Below, one piece after another: positions 9,486 through 19,724 of a stretch of 64,000 bases of DNA; position 1 is the stretch's first letter, and every line of letters starts with the position of its first letter. The notes beneath the pieces were generated by a model that was not told the origin of the DNA, ran no database searches, and saw only the letters and a list, made by a program, of their open reading frames with translations. The stretch covers positions 1 through 64,000 of the forward strand of contig JADJOU010000001.1 in NCBI GenBank assembly GCA_016713645.1, given 5' to 3'. This stretch comes from Bacteroidota bacterium. Its GTDB lineage: Bacteria > Bacteroidota > Bacteroidia > Chitinophagales > JADJOU01. The translations under genes were made by a program, and so were the position numbers.

Positions 9486-10602
9486 ATGAATCATAGGATT
9501 ACATTGCTCACCATACTATTGACTAGCCTTCTATGGGCCTGTAGAGAAGAAAAAATTCAAGATTATTCTGACAACAATAAAAAAAATGAGCAAGAGCTGC
9601 TATCGCCCAATACCCCAGATTTTAAGCCTATTTTACAAAAATATCCCCTGAGAAAGCCATTGAAAAAATGGTTGCCACCAATAATATCAAAGATAAAAAC
9701 GTCAAGAAACTCCTCAATGAAGTAGCTTACGATGCAGAATTAGTCAATATTTTCACGCATCTATCTGAAGTTTCAAAAGGAGAGATGAAATATGCAGAAG
9801 ACGCTAAAACTTCGCTGCAATCAATAATAAAATACTAGAAAGCCACGCCAAATCAAATACTGACTTTGTTCTTATCATGGATAATACAAGCTCAATGATG
9901 GATGAAATTGAACAAACCAAAGCTAACATTGATAAAATCATCAATAAGTTTTCTCGTTTTAAAAATATAAAAATGAGTGTAGTTACCTATGGAGATATCA
10001 ATGTCGATGGTAAAAATTGGTATACTTCTGTCGGATTGACTGATGACTATTCGCAAATTACGAATTTCATAAAAAAAATTGAGCTGATCGATGGGGGCGA
10101 CTATCCAGAAAGTGTCAATGATGCTATTTATAGAACGATCCTCGAAACAAAATGGACAGAGGGCTCAAATAAGATGATTTTAGTGATTGGAGATGCCCCT
10201 TCGCATAAAAAACCATATAGTCGAGTCGAGTTAGACGATATCTTTAGACTATGCAAATCAAAAAAAATAGTCATCAATTTCTATCCAATCATCATTGCCA
10301 TCGACATTACCCATCGAGCTGGAAATGAAGTAAGCGAAGATGTCAGCGCGGAAGTAAACCATTTTATCAATAAACTCACCATGAACTATTCCAGAGAATC
10401 ATGCAGAATTGATCTCAAATACGGCAGCACTTTCAAAGTAGAATTATTCACAATCAAAGGCCAAAAACTGACTGAAGCCAAATTCTTCGGAAGTAAATAT
10501 GATCTCAATGTAAGTAACTACCCGAATGGGAATTATGTGGTGAGAATCATAGATGAACAAAACAATCAATTGGATGGCCAATTCTTTGATATCGCTAGAT
10601 AG
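9486..10602 (+). CDS. von Willebrand factor A lipoprotein with C-terminal sorting-like domain, two frameshifts
   Basis: Begins MNHRITLLTILLTSLLWAC, a signal peptide with lipobox Cys. The frame breaks after QKYP (one C missing near 9649; continues PPEKAIEKMVATNN). It breaks again near 9814 (TS | AAINNKILESHAKS), after which a VWA domain follows. That domain has the MIDAS-type sequence VLIMDNTSSM, a central TYGD, and MILVIGDAPSH. The last about 70 residues (KVELFTIKGQ, YPNGNYVVRI) resemble a T9SS type A C-terminal domain. Rejoined length is about 370 residues. The role is unknown; VWA domains usually bind proteins through a divalent metal. A lipobox plus a sorting-like C-terminus is unusual. 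Followed 66 bases later by the histidine kinase. Confidence 0.65.
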
Positions 10603-10668
10603 TGATTAACTTTTTTTAGGGATAATAATTGATGCATACAATCTTGAAAAATTTACCTTTACAACCTT

Positions 10669-12231
10669 ATGCATTTTAGATATATCGCCATCATCATCAT
10701 CCTTGTATGTCTTTCGCTGATTGGACTTATTCTCATTCAATACAATTGGATTAAGGAAAGTTTTACTATTCGTCAACAACAGTTCGATAATAGTGTTATC
10801 GAAAGTCTGAATGACGCTGTTGAACTCTATGAAAAATACTCCACATTCAAATTCATAGCACTCAATAAGGAAATGAATGAGCGACAAGAAAATTTCCCTG
10901 ATTACAGAGCATTATCAACTAAAAAAAGCGGTGAACAAACCTATAATTTATTCGAATCAACGATCATCGACACTAACAGCAAAACGCATCAAAGTTTTTC
11001 GGCACAAATTGGCGTCAATCCAGAATTACTCAATAAAATCCCCAAGGAGCGATTAATCAATCTCGAACAGGAATACGAAAAATACAATTCCTATTTTCAA
11101 AATTTAGCTCAAGAAATGATTTTTCAAAACAAGTGCATAGATGAAAAATTAGAAGTAGATACGCTCGAATTATTTATCAAAGCCGAGTTTGCTCGTAGAG
11201 GTATAAAAACCAAATACAATAAAGCAATTTTAGATGGAAATACTTTAGGTATTATATACTCAGATTTCAAACGGCTTGATCAACCCATTTTTGAGAAGTC
11301 ATTTAAAATTGAAATCTTTCCCAATGATTACTATTCAAATTCAGGTATACTCACTGTATATTTCCCTGATAAAAACAGCTATATCATTCAATCTATGGGC
11401 ATTCAGCTCGGCCTATCAGGATTCCTAATATTGGTGATTATGGCCTGTTTTGGTCTTACACTTTATATCATTATTAAACAGAAAAACCTGAGTGATATGA
11501 AGACTGATTTTATCAATAACATGACCCACGAACTCAAGACACCTGTCGCTACTATTTCACTGGCAAGTGATATGATACGAAATCAAAAAATACAAGCGAA
11601 TGCTGAAAAACTCAATAAATACGCCAATATCATCAAAGAGGAAAATGAGCGATTGAGTGTGCATATTGAGCGGGTATTACAAGCAGCAAAACTCGACAAA
11701 ACACAGATAAAACTCAAACTCGGAAATGTCGGAGTACATGAAATCATTAGAGATATTATCAACAAAACACAAATGCGCATTGATCAAGAAAATGGTCAAA
11801 TTACCCTTGAATTAAATGCGCCTAAAGATATGATAGAGGCCGACAAAGTGCATGTCACCAATATCATCAATAACCTCATCGACAATGCCATCAAATATCG
11901 CCGTGAAAATGAAGCTCCGCAAATATTTGTCAGGACAGAAAATAATGAATCAGGAATAAAAATTCATTTCATTGACAATGGAATTGGCATCAGTAAAGAC
12001 GCCTTGCATAAAATATTTCAAAAATTCTATCGAGTGCCTACTGGGAATATCCATAATGTCAAAGGGTTTGGACTGGGATTGAACTATGTCAAAGAGATGG
12101 TTGAAGCACATAGAGGGACAATAGAAGTCGAATCTCAAGTTGGAAAGGGAAGTGAATTCACCATTTTTCTGCCTTACGAGACAAAAATCAATCGACTGAA
12201 TAGAGAAGAAGAGGAATCGAATAAGGCTTAA
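10669..12231 (+). CDS. Orphan sensor histidine kinase
   Basis: Membrane sensor kinase of 520 residues. TM1 is at residues 4-26. A periplasmic domain of about 220 residues without a recognised fold follows, then TM2 near 245-268 (LGLSGFLILVIMACFGLTLY). Next is HisKA with the phospho-acceptor His in NMTHELKTP (H287), and HATPase_c with N box NNLIDNAIKYR, G1 DNGIGIS, F box FQKFYR and G2 GFGLGLNYV. All catalytic boxes are intact. No response regulator is adjacent, so its partner must be elsewhere. It may be co-transcribed with the VWA lipoprotein, which could suggest an envelope signal, but this is only inference. Confidence 0.9.
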   Translation: MHFRYIAIIIILVCLSLIGLILIQYNWIKESFTIRQQQFDNSVIESLNDAVELYEKYSTFKFIALNKEMNERQENFPDYRALSTKKSGEQTYNLFESTIIDTNSKTHQSFSAQIGVNPELLNKIPKERLINLEQEYEKYNSYFQNLAQEMIFQNKCIDEKLEVDTLELFIKAEFARRGIKTKYNKAILDGNTLGIIYSDFKRLDQPIFEKSFKIEIFPNDYYSNSGILTVYFPDKNSYIIQSMGIQLGLSGFLILVIMACFGLTLYIIIKQKNLSDMKTDFINNMTHELKTPVATISLASDMIRNQKIQANAEKLNKYANIIKEENERLSVHIERVLQAAKLDKTQIKLKLGNVGVHEIIRDIINKTQMRIDQENGQITLELNAPKDMIEADKVHVTNIINNLIDNAIKYRRENEAPQIFVRTENNESGIKIHFIDNGIGISKDALHKIFQKFYRVPTGNIHNVKGFGLGLNYVKEMVEAHRGTIEVESQVGKGSEFTIFLPYETKINRLNREEEESNKA

Positions 12232-12309
12232 ATAGCAAAGCTGTAGAATCGCAATCCAATTGGAATTAAAAATTAAAATTAGCATTTTTAGCCTTTCTAA
12301 GCGATGATA

Positions 12310-13696
12310 TTACATCTGCTTTAGCTCATTTACCAATTTAGTCAAAACATCTTTAGCATCGCCAAATAACATAGAATTCTTTGGATGGTAGAACAATAAA
12401 TTATCGATACCTGCATATCCTGCATTCATAGATCTTTTATTGATGACAATATTCTTTGCATTCTCAACATCAAGAATAGGCATACCATAAATCGGAGAAG
12501 AAGGATCCGTTTTAGCGGCAGGATTTACAACATCATTCGCCCCAACTACGAGTACAACATCCGTATTGACAAAATCTGGATTGATCTCTTCCATTTCTAC
12601 CAATTTATCATATGATACATTGGATTCCGCCAATAATACGTTCATATGTCCTGGCATGCGACCTGCCACAGGATGAATGGCGTATTTCACATCTACACCT
12701 CGCTCTTCAAGTATCTTTTCCAATTCATGAATAACGTGTTGAGCTTGAGCAACCGCTAATCCATATCCTGGCACAATGATTACCTTTTTTGAATAATTCA
12801 TCAAAATCGCTAAATCTGTAATGGAAATATCCTTGATAGAACCAGTCACAGAAGCAGCTGCACCGCCTGCTGCACCTGCACCAAATGCACCAAAAATCAC
12901 ATTGCTCAATGGTCTATTCATCGCTTTACACATCGCCAAGGTCAAAATAGTACCAGCACTACCCACTAAAATTCCTCCTGTGAGCATGACTTGATTATTA
13001 TACAAAAACCCACCAAAAGCGGCAGCCAATCCGGTGAATGAATTCAGCAATGATATAACAACTGGCATATCAGCACCACCAATTGGGAATACAAAAAATA
13101 CGCCATAAATAAGCGCCAATGCAAAGAGAACTACTACTAATACGATTGATTCAGGCTGATTAATGACAATATAAATAGAGAATAAAAATCACGCCGACCA
13201 TCATCAAATTATTCAACAAATTATAACTCGGCAATCGGATAGGTTTATTCAGTGTGCCATTCAATTTAAGAAAGGCGATTATACTTCCACTGAATGAAAT
13301 AGAGCCAATCACCAAACCAGCGATAATAAAAGATAAAGCACCTGTATTTCCTAGATTGTGGTGATATTCGGTCAAACCGATCAATGCAGCGCAAGCACCT
13401 CCCATTCCATTGAAAAGAGAAACGAGTTCTGGCATTTTGGTCATCTGCACTTTCTTTGCTGTGATCCAACCAGATATAGTTCCAATTGCAATGGCCCCTA
13501 GAATCAATGCAATTTTCATCCCATCTCTAGTGGTCTTTCCATCGGTGTGATTGTACAAAAACAAGGTACCAATGATTGCTACTGTCATTCCAACGGCTGC
13601 CAATAAATTTCCTCTTCGCGCCGTTTCTGGATGACTGAGCATCTTAAGGCCTAAAACAAAGGTAACCGAACCAAATAAATAAATGATATCTAACAT
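12310..13696 (-). CDS. pntB: NAD(P) transhydrogenase subunit beta, frameshift
   Basis: Membrane and NADP(H)-binding (dIII) subunit of the proton-translocating transhydrogenase, which reduces NADP+ with NADH at the cost of the proton gradient. The N-terminal half (residues 1-178) holds about six membrane helices. After a one-base frame change near 13160-13175 it continues INQPESIVLVVV... into the remaining helices and the Rossmann-like dIII with VPGYGLAVAQAQH, HPVAGRMPGHMNVLLAE and GANDVVNPAA. Joined length is about 460 residues, matching E. coli PntB (462), so the protein is complete apart from the indel. Third gene of the pntA1-pntA2-pntB operon, 28 bases after pntA2. Confidence 0.93.
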
Positions 13697-13724
13697 TATC
13701 GTATATAAATTTAAAGACTATGTA

Positions 13725-14030
13725 TTATTTTTTCTTTTTGAACATTTCCAACATTCGATCTGTCACGACAAATCCCCCAACAACATTAATAGTACCCAAA
13801 ATCACCGCTAAAAATCCCAAAATAAGTGCGATGATATTGTCTGTTGAAGTATTGAGCATAACGATGATTGCGCCGATAATTACGACACCGTGTATAGCGT
13901 TTGCACCACTCATTAGCGGTGTATGAAGCACTGCAGGCACTTTTCCAATCACTTCAACTCCGACAAAAATGGAGAGAATGATGACATAGATCATTTGAAT
14001 ATTTGCTGAAATAAATTGTAAGATATCCAT
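13725..14030 (-). CDS. pntA2: NAD(P) transhydrogenase alpha subunit, membrane part
   Basis: Small membrane subunit of 101 residues with three or four hydrophobic helices. It corresponds to the C-terminal membrane domain of E. coli PntA: TPLMSGANAIHGVVIIGAI is the conserved signature and the tail is FVVTDRMLEMFKKKK. In this organism the alpha subunit is split into a soluble NAD-binding part (upstream) and this membrane part, as in Rhodospirillum-type transhydrogenases. Five bases separate it from the upstream gene, so tight operon coupling is likely. Confidence 0.94.
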   Translation of the reverse strand: MDILQFISANIQMIYVIILSIFVGVEVIGKVPAVLHTPLMSGANAIHGVVIIGAIIVMLNTSTDNIIALILGFLAVILGTINVVGGFVVTDRMLEMFKKKK

Positions 14031-14035
14031 GATTA

Positions 14036-15145
14036 TTATTTATTAAATAGATTAACACCATTGTGAACGATAAGACTGCCTTTCGTAATTTCCTCCTCCA
14101 TTTCCCATTTAAAGCCTTCTTTATTGGCGAGGTGAATCAAGAATGTCTGAATATTTTTTGCGTATAATTCAGAAGCATTTAAAGGCAATAAAGATGGAAT
14201 ATTTGGCTCCCCTACGATGATTACACCATGTTTCACCACCGTCTTCCCATATTCACTGCATGCACAATTTCCTCCTTGTTCAACAGCCATATCTACGATA
14301 ACTGCGCCCATTTTCATTTTTTTCACCAAGTCTTCTGGAATGAGCATCGGTGCTTTCTTACCTGGTATTAAAGCCGTTGTAATTACTAGATCGGCTTCTG
14401 AAATATGCTTAGAAACCACTTCTTGTTGCTTCTTTAAAAATTCATCAGATACCCCTTTTACATATCCACCTTCAATTTTAATGGATTCATCTCCTTTGAC
14501 TTCAATAAATTTTCCTCCAAGTGATTCAACTTGCTCTTTGGTCTCTGGTCGAATATCGGATACTTCTACGATGGCGCCTAAACGTTTAGCTGTAGCAATC
14601 GCTTGTAAACCAGCTACACCAGCTCCCATAATTACCACCTTGGCTGGCTTGATTGTACCCGCAGCAGTCATCAACATGGGGAAAATTTTCCCTAAGTGAT
14701 ACGCTCCGACAATAACAGATTTATAACCCGCTAAATTTGCTTGAGAACTCAATACGTCCATCTTTTGTGCCCTTGAAATTCTTGGAATTGCATCAGCAGA
14801 AAACGCTGATATTCCCTGGGACACACACGCTTCAATCAATGCAGGATTACTTGCAGCATACATCAAAGATATAGTGACTGCTCCTTTTTTCATCATTTTT
14901 ACTTCTTCCGAAGTCAATGGATTGACCTTGACAACAATATCCGCATTGGATAATAAAGCTGTTTTATCGCTTACGACTTCCGCCCCTGCTGCAGTATAGG
15001 CTTCATCGCTGAAAAATGAATTCATCCCTGCATTTGTTTCAATACTGCATTGAAATCCTGAGCTGATAAGCTGTTTACAGATATCTGGTGTAAGAGCTAC
15101 ACGCTTTTCAAATTCTTTTTGCTCTTTTATTATTGCTATTCTCAC
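14036..15145 (-). CDS. pntA1: NAD(P) transhydrogenase alpha subunit, NAD-binding part
   Basis: Soluble dI component of the transhydrogenase, 369 residues, related to alanine dehydrogenase. N-terminal MRIAIIKEQKEFEKRVALTP is typical of the AlaDh/PNT family. The NAD-binding loop is VIMGAGVAGLQAIATAKRLGA (residues about 170-190), followed by SDIRPE and TALIPGKKAPMLI. First gene of pntA1-pntA2-pntB. The 160-base upstream region is AT-rich without a full consensus promoter. Confidence 0.95.
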   Translation of the reverse strand: MRIAIIKEQKEFEKRVALTPDICKQLISSGFQCSIETNAGMNSFFSDEAYTAAGAEVVSDKTALLSNADIVVKVNPLTSEEVKMMKKGAVTISLMYAASNPALIEACVSQGISAFSADAIPRISRAQKMDVLSSQANLAGYKSVIVGAYHLGKIFPMLMTAAGTIKPAKVVIMGAGVAGLQAIATAKRLGAIVEVSDIRPETKEQVESLGGKFIEVKGDESIKIEGGYVKGVSDEFLKKQQEVVSKHISEADLVITTALIPGKKAPMLIPEDLVKKMKMGAVIVDMAVEQGGNCACSEYGKTVVKHGVIIVGEPNIPSLLPLNASELYAKNIQTFLIHLANKEGFKWEMEEEITKGSLIVHNGVNLFNK

Positions 15146-15245
15146 TAGATCAGAAAATTAGATGATTAGTATAAAAGCCGTGAAAATAAAGATTTAGATT
15201 TAAAGTATGTAAAAAAAATAATTTTTAAGCTCACAAAAAATACCC

Positions 15246-15271
15246 ACCTGATTCAAAATAGATTGAATCAA
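15246..15271 (-). terminator. Weak hairpin downstream of the tviB-like gene
   Basis: TGATTCAA/TTGAATCA, an 8-bp stem with short loop, lies 37 bases beyond the stop of the UDP-sugar dehydrogenase. On the minus strand it is followed about 7 bases later by a run of T. Position and T run suggest a terminator, though the gap before the T run weakens this. Confidence 0.35.
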
Positions 15272-15307
15272 TATGAAGTATCAAATAAGATTAAAAGATA
15301 GAGAATG

Positions 15308-16603
15308 TTATAAACTCCAATAATTCAATTGGCTCATTTTTCCTTTAAAAATCCCCTTAATATCCATAAGAATAGGCTTTTCGCCCATTAGGGAAGCAAA
15401 ATATGATTCTTGCAAATCATTGTAATCTCTATGATTGACCGCAACAATAATAGCATCATAATTATTGCCAACGGAAGGTATCAGACCGAAACCATATTCA
15501 TGCATCAACTCCTCGCTATCAGCGTGAGGATCTACCACTTCAACATTGATTGAATAAGCTTTCAATGCTTTAATGACGTCCGAGACTTTAGAGTTTCTAA
15601 TATCTGATACATCTTCTTTAAAAGTAGCACCCATCACCAATACTTTAGTTTGAGATACTTTCTTATCTGCTAAAGCCAATTTCTGTACCAATTTATCCGC
15701 GACATATTTCCCCATGGAATCATTGATTCTTCTCCCGCTTAGAATTACCTCAGCTTTATAATCAAGAGATTCTGCTTTATAGGTCAAGTAATAAGGATCG
15801 ACGCCAATGCAATGACCTCCCACTAAGCCCGGTTTAAATTTCAAGAAATTCCATTTTGTACCTGCCGCTTCCAATACGTCAAATGTATTGATGCCCATCA
15901 AATCAAATATTTTCGACAATTCATTCATCAAAGCAATATTCACGTCTCTCTGCGTATTCTCAATAACTTTTGCAGCCTCTGCTACTTTAATTGTCGCAGC
16001 TTTATATACACCAGCAGTAACAACGATTCGATAGACATCTGCAATGATATCTGCACTTTCTGTATCGCATCCCGATGTCACCTTCATAATCTTGGTGAGC
16101 GTATGCTCCTTATCACCTGGATTAATTCTCTCCGGGGAGTAGCCCACTTTGAAATCTTCTATAAATTTCAATCCTGACATTTTCTCCAAAACTGGTACAC
16201 AATCTTCTTCTGTGCATCCTGGGTAAACCGTCGATTCAAACACGACATAATCCCCTTTTTTCAACACCTTTCCAACTGTCTCCGATGCTTTTAACACAGG
16301 CGTTAGATCAGGCACATTATGATCATCCACAGGGGTAGGAACTGCTATAATAAAGAATTGAACAGATTTTAAATCATCGATATCAGCTGTAAAATGAATG
16401 TCAGCACCTTCAAATGCTGCAGCATCCAATTCATCAGATGGATCTATATTATTGCGCATCATCTCCACGCGCTTCTGATTGATGTCAAAACCAACTACTT
16501 TGATTTTTTTAGCAAATTCCAAAGCAATTGGAAGACCTACGTAACCTAATCCAATGACAGCTAAACTCGCTTCTTTCTTTTCTAACTTTTCGAAAATATT
16601 CAT
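15308..16603 (-). CDS. UDP-N-acetyl-hexosamine (TviB/WbpO-type) dehydrogenase
   Basis: NAD-dependent nucleotide-sugar dehydrogenase of 431 residues that oxidises C6 of a UDP-HexNAc to the uronate for capsule or exopolysaccharide. It has the N-terminal Rossmann motif VIGLGYVGLPIALEFA, the catalytic Cys in GGHCIGVDPYYL, and C-terminal TFKEDVSDIRNSKV. The HCIGVDPYY form and DPSDELD region fit the UDP-GlcNAc/GalNAc dehydrogenase branch (VipA/TviB/WbpO/WecC) rather than UDP-glucose dehydrogenase. Exact substrate epimer cannot be read from sequence. It follows ugd by 23 bases on the same strand, so the two form an operon. Confidence 0.88.
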   Translation of the reverse strand: MNIFEKLEKKEASLAVIGLGYVGLPIALEFAKKIKVVGFDINQKRVEMMRNNIDPSDELDAAAFEGADIHFTADIDDLKSVQFFIIAVPTPVDDHNVPDLTPVLKASETVGKVLKKGDYVVFESTVYPGCTEEDCVPVLEKMSGLKFIEDFKVGYSPERINPGDKEHTLTKIMKVTSGCDTESADIIADVYRIVVTAGVYKAATIKVAEAAKVIENTQRDVNIALMNELSKIFDLMGINTFDVLEAAGTKWNFLKFKPGLVGGHCIGVDPYYLTYKAESLDYKAEVILSGRRINDSMGKYVADKLVQKLALADKKVSQTKVLVMGATFKEDVSDIRNSKVSDVIKALKAYSINVEVVDPHADSEELMHEYGFGLIPSVGNNYDAIIVAVNHRDYNDLQESYFASLMGEKPILMDIKGIFKGKMSQLNYWSL

Positions 16604-16626
16604 AATCTATTTTTTATCGTTTTATT

Positions 16627-17922
16627 TTATCTTCCTACACTGAAGTAATTAAAGCCTTCTTTTTTCATCGTTTCAATTTCAAAAATATTTCTACCATCAA
16701 ATATCACATTGCCTCTCATTTTTTTCTTTACACTTAAAAAATCGGGTTTTTTAAATATGGTCCATTCTGTGACAACGATAAGCACATCCGCTTGATCGCA
16801 CGCCTCATACATGTCTATAGAATAGTTTAATTTATCTCCATAAATTTTGCGAATATTCTCCATCCCCTCTGGATCAAAAACGGAGACTTTAGCTCCTGCC
16901 AATAAAAGCTGATTGATAATATCAATCGATGGCGCTTCGCGAATATCATCGGTATTTGGCTTAAAAGATAAGCCCCAAATTGCGAAAGTTTTATTGGAAA
17001 TGTCCTGGACATGTGCCTCAATTTTCTCAAAGAAAATAGCCCTTTGTCGCTTATTGACATCCATGACCGCTTTTAAAATTTCAAAGGAATAATCGTTGTC
17101 CGCTGCTGTTTTATGAAGTGCCTTGACATCTTTAGGAAAACATCCTCCTCCATATCCTAGACCTGCGTTTAAAAATTTATGCCCAATTCTTGAATCATAG
17201 CCAATTCCCATTTTAACATGGTCTACATTTGCACCCACTCGATCGCATAAATTAGCAATCTCATTGATAAAGGTAATTTTAGTAGCTAAGAATGAATTTG
17301 CAGCGTACTTTGTCATCTCTGCACTTCGCTCATCCATAAAAATGATCGGTGCATCTTGGCTCATAAATGGCTTATAGAGCTCTTCCATCATTTTACATGC
17401 TCGCTCTGATTGCGAGCCAATGACAATTCTCTCTGGGTTTTGAAAATCTTGAACAGATGTTCCCTCACGCAAGAATTCTGGGTTAGATACAACATCAAAT
17501 GGGCCATTGTAGTGTGCAGAAATTCTTTGTTTAACTAAATCTGCTGTACCGACAGGAACAGTGCTTTTATTTACGATTACCTTATAGTCTTGAATTAATT
17601 GACCTATTTTATCTGCCACATTTAAGACATAGGACAAATCTGCCGAGCCATCTTCATCTTCTGGCGTGGGAAGCGCTAAAAATATAATATCTGCATGATG
17701 CACCGCATCAGCTAATTCTGTGGTAAATGAGATAAGTTTTTGTGTGGCGGCCTTATGGAGAATTTCTTCTACCCTTGGCTCATAAAATGGGACCTTTCCG
17801 TTTTGCAACATACGGACTTTCTCTATGTTATTATCTACACATACTACATGAGCGCCTGAGTCTGCAAAACAAACACCTGTCACCAAACCAACATATCCTG
17901 TACCAATTACTGCAATTTTCAT
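16627..17922 (-). CDS. ugd: UDP-glucose 6-dehydrogenase
   Basis: Oxidises UDP-glucose to UDP-glucuronate with two NAD+. 431 residues: Rossmann motif MKIAVIGTGYVGLVTGVCFA, STVPVGTAD, EFLREG, the catalytic Cys in GLGYGGGCFPKDVKAL and C-terminal SFKPNTDDIREAPS, all diagnostic of the bacterial Ugd branch. First gene of a two-gene unit with the UDP-HexNAc dehydrogenase, giving two acidic sugar precursors for surface polysaccharide. No glycosyltransferases are adjacent, so these enzymes feed a locus elsewhere. The minus-strand -7-like TACTTTTG at 17952-17959 lies 30 bases upstream of the start. Confidence 0.95.
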   Translation of the reverse strand: MKIAVIGTGYVGLVTGVCFADSGAHVVCVDNNIEKVRMLQNGKVPFYEPRVEEILHKAATQKLISFTTELADAVHHADIIFLALPTPEDEDGSADLSYVLNVADKIGQLIQDYKVIVNKSTVPVGTADLVKQRISAHYNGPFDVVSNPEFLREGTSVQDFQNPERIVIGSQSERACKMMEELYKPFMSQDAPIIFMDERSAEMTKYAANSFLATKITFINEIANLCDRVGANVDHVKMGIGYDSRIGHKFLNAGLGYGGGCFPKDVKALHKTAADNDYSFEILKAVMDVNKRQRAIFFEKIEAHVQDISNKTFAIWGLSFKPNTDDIREAPSIDIINQLLLAGAKVSVFDPEGMENIRKIYGDKLNYSIDMYEACDQADVLIVVTEWTIFKKPDFLSVKKKMRGNVIFDGRNIFEIETMKKEGFNYFSVGR

Positions 17923-17951
17923 TTGCTATAAAGACGTTTTAAAACGGCGGG

Positions 17952-17959
17952 CAAAAGTA
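17952..17959 (-). promoter_or_regulatory. Candidate -7 element of ugd
   Basis: Minus strand TACTTTTG matches TAnnTTTG upstream of the ugd ATG. No correctly spaced TTG was found. Confidence 0.4.
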
Positions 17960-18074
17960 ACACAATTTGATAAGTTTATAAAAGATATTTTGATAAAATT
18001 CAACAATATAATTAACTTCAATTCAATCAAATAAAACAATAGAGGTAGCTTTGAATATGCATAAATAGCATCTA

Positions 18075-19724
18075 CTATCGCACTATTTCAACAAAACCAG
18101 TGCGATCCTTATCGGAGGATTGATCAGCTCCTGCGACTTTTATTACATAATAATAAGCGCCATCTGGTAAGGAGTATGAACTCATATTATACCCTCGGAA
18201 TGGATCTTTACTGTATTCATCGATATTCAACCAAACTAAATCCCCCCAGCGGTTATAGACCATTACCCTAGCATCTGGGAAATTATACAAATCGGGGAAA
18301 TCTAGAAATTCATTGATTCCATCGCCATTGGGTGTAATCATATTCGGTGCTCTATTAATCAATAAAATCACCCAAGCTGTATCACAGACCCCTTTATAAC
18401 AAAGAATATATTGAAAACTATCCAATCCAATATAAGATGGCTCATCTAGAGTATATGTAATTGTTTTATCTGTATTTACAGTCATCCTACCATGATTCGT
18501 TTGGCTATTAATCAAACTGATCTTAATTAAATCCTTGATAATAGGCTTCCCATCGATGATGATATCATTTGTCAAGACACTGATGGTTGTGCCCGTTTGA
18601 CCAAGACCCAAACCACCCCTATCATCAATTGCGATGACCACGGTATTATCTCCCGGCAATATTATGATTGGGATATTGACTTCCTTACTCACGAGACTCG
18701 AATCGCAATCTATAGCAACCAAACAGAACGATTCGATCGGCGGACTGACCAAATTCTTTGCAGGGGTATATTGAATGGTGTTATCAGGCAAAATGATCAA
18801 CAAACTTCCCTCTGGCGTAATGAAAGATGTATCTGTAGGATTTTTTGTGCAAAACCTCAATTTATAACACGTAGTTCCAGTTACCCTTGGCTTGAAAATT
18901 TTAGTCGTATTAATCGTATCGATAAATATCGTGTCGACGATGGTCAAGCGCGGTCCTATAAGTGCAGCGAAGGTAAATCCTAAATAATCATTGGGAATAA
19001 TAGATGTAGTCGCTTTAATCTGACCGACTCCATTGATTGTGCCCTTTCCAAATCCACCTAAATTTTCCCATCGAAATGTCGTTTTATTGAACCCTACCAC
19101 GACGAGCAAATCCAAACTCGTATCTACAATCGATTTAATATTGCTTGCTGCATTCCATTCTAGTTCAATTTTAACCTGAGTAGGACCATCAATATCCCAA
19201 TACTCGACTTTAGAAACATTTCGAAGACCAGGCTGAAAAGATAATGTGCTCATCGGTCCCGTAATCACAGTAGCCGTATCGGGGCTCTCATTGAAGTAAG
19301 CTGCTTTAAAGAAATTATTACTTCCGCCCACTTTTTGATCATAGATGCCACAAGGTCGATATTTTCCTTTATTTCCAACAGGGAAGGTAAAAGAAACAGC
19401 GGGAATCTTTAATAATTTAGAGACATAGCCATCTACGTGACTTGAATCATTGGCAGAGTTTGTCACTGCGCGGGCATCGAAAATAAAATTATTGTTGGGA
19501 AAATTTCGAAAAGTAGCCATCATCCCGTTGGTAAACAACATGGTATCATCGTTTAGCAAAGCGGTATTGCCACCTGGATGAATGCGCAAGACATCCGTTC
19601 CATTTATTGTTAAATGGCCGCCAGCATAGGTACTATAGTGGGTCAAAGTCCCACTCAGAAGCAAGAGAATAGATAGAATTAAGTTGTGACGCTTGATGAA
19701 AAAAATTTCCAACATATTATACAT
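18075..19724 (-). CDS. T9SS type B (gliding-motility-associated C-terminal) secreted protein
   Basis: Secreted protein of 549 residues. The N-terminus has a basic stretch followed by ILSILLLLSGTLTHYSTYAGG, a signal peptide (M1 or M4 may start). The first half carries a repetitive beta-rich region (HLTINGTDVLRIHPGG, FPVGNKGKYRPCGIY), of the kind found in Bacteroidota surface proteins. The middle contains cadherin-like/Ig-like segments (IAIDDRGG, SVLTNDIIIDGKP). The C-terminal 85 residues begin NMITPNGDGINEFLDFP and include VYNRWGDLVW and the final GFVEIVR, the CHU_C/type B sorting domain exported by the T9SS. Function beyond cell-surface exposure is unknown. Separated from ugd (upstream) by 152 AT-rich bases. 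Confidence 0.88.
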   Translation of the reverse strand: MYNMLEIFFIKRHNLILSILLLLSGTLTHYSTYAGGHLTINGTDVLRIHPGGNTALLNDDTMLFTNGMMATFRNFPNNNFIFDARAVTNSANDSSHVDGYVSKLLKIPAVSFTFPVGNKGKYRPCGIYDQKVGGSNNFFKAAYFNESPDTATVITGPMSTLSFQPGLRNVSKVEYWDIDGPTQVKIELEWNAASNIKSIVDTSLDLLVVVGFNKTTFRWENLGGFGKGTINGVGQIKATTSIIPNDYLGFTFAALIGPRLTIVDTIFIDTINTTKIFKPRVTGTTCYKLRFCTKNPTDTSFITPEGSLLIILPDNTIQYTPAKNLVSPPIESFCLVAIDCDSSLVSKEVNIPIIILPGDNTVVIAIDDRGGLGLGQTGTTISVLTNDIIIDGKPIIKDLIKISLINSQTNHGRMTVNTDKTITYTLDEPSYIGLDSFQYILCYKGVCDTAWVILLINRAPNMITPNGDGINEFLDFPDLYNFPDARVMVYNRWGDLVWLNIDEYSKDPFRGYNMSSYSLPDGAYYYVIKVAGADQSSDKDRTGFVEIVR

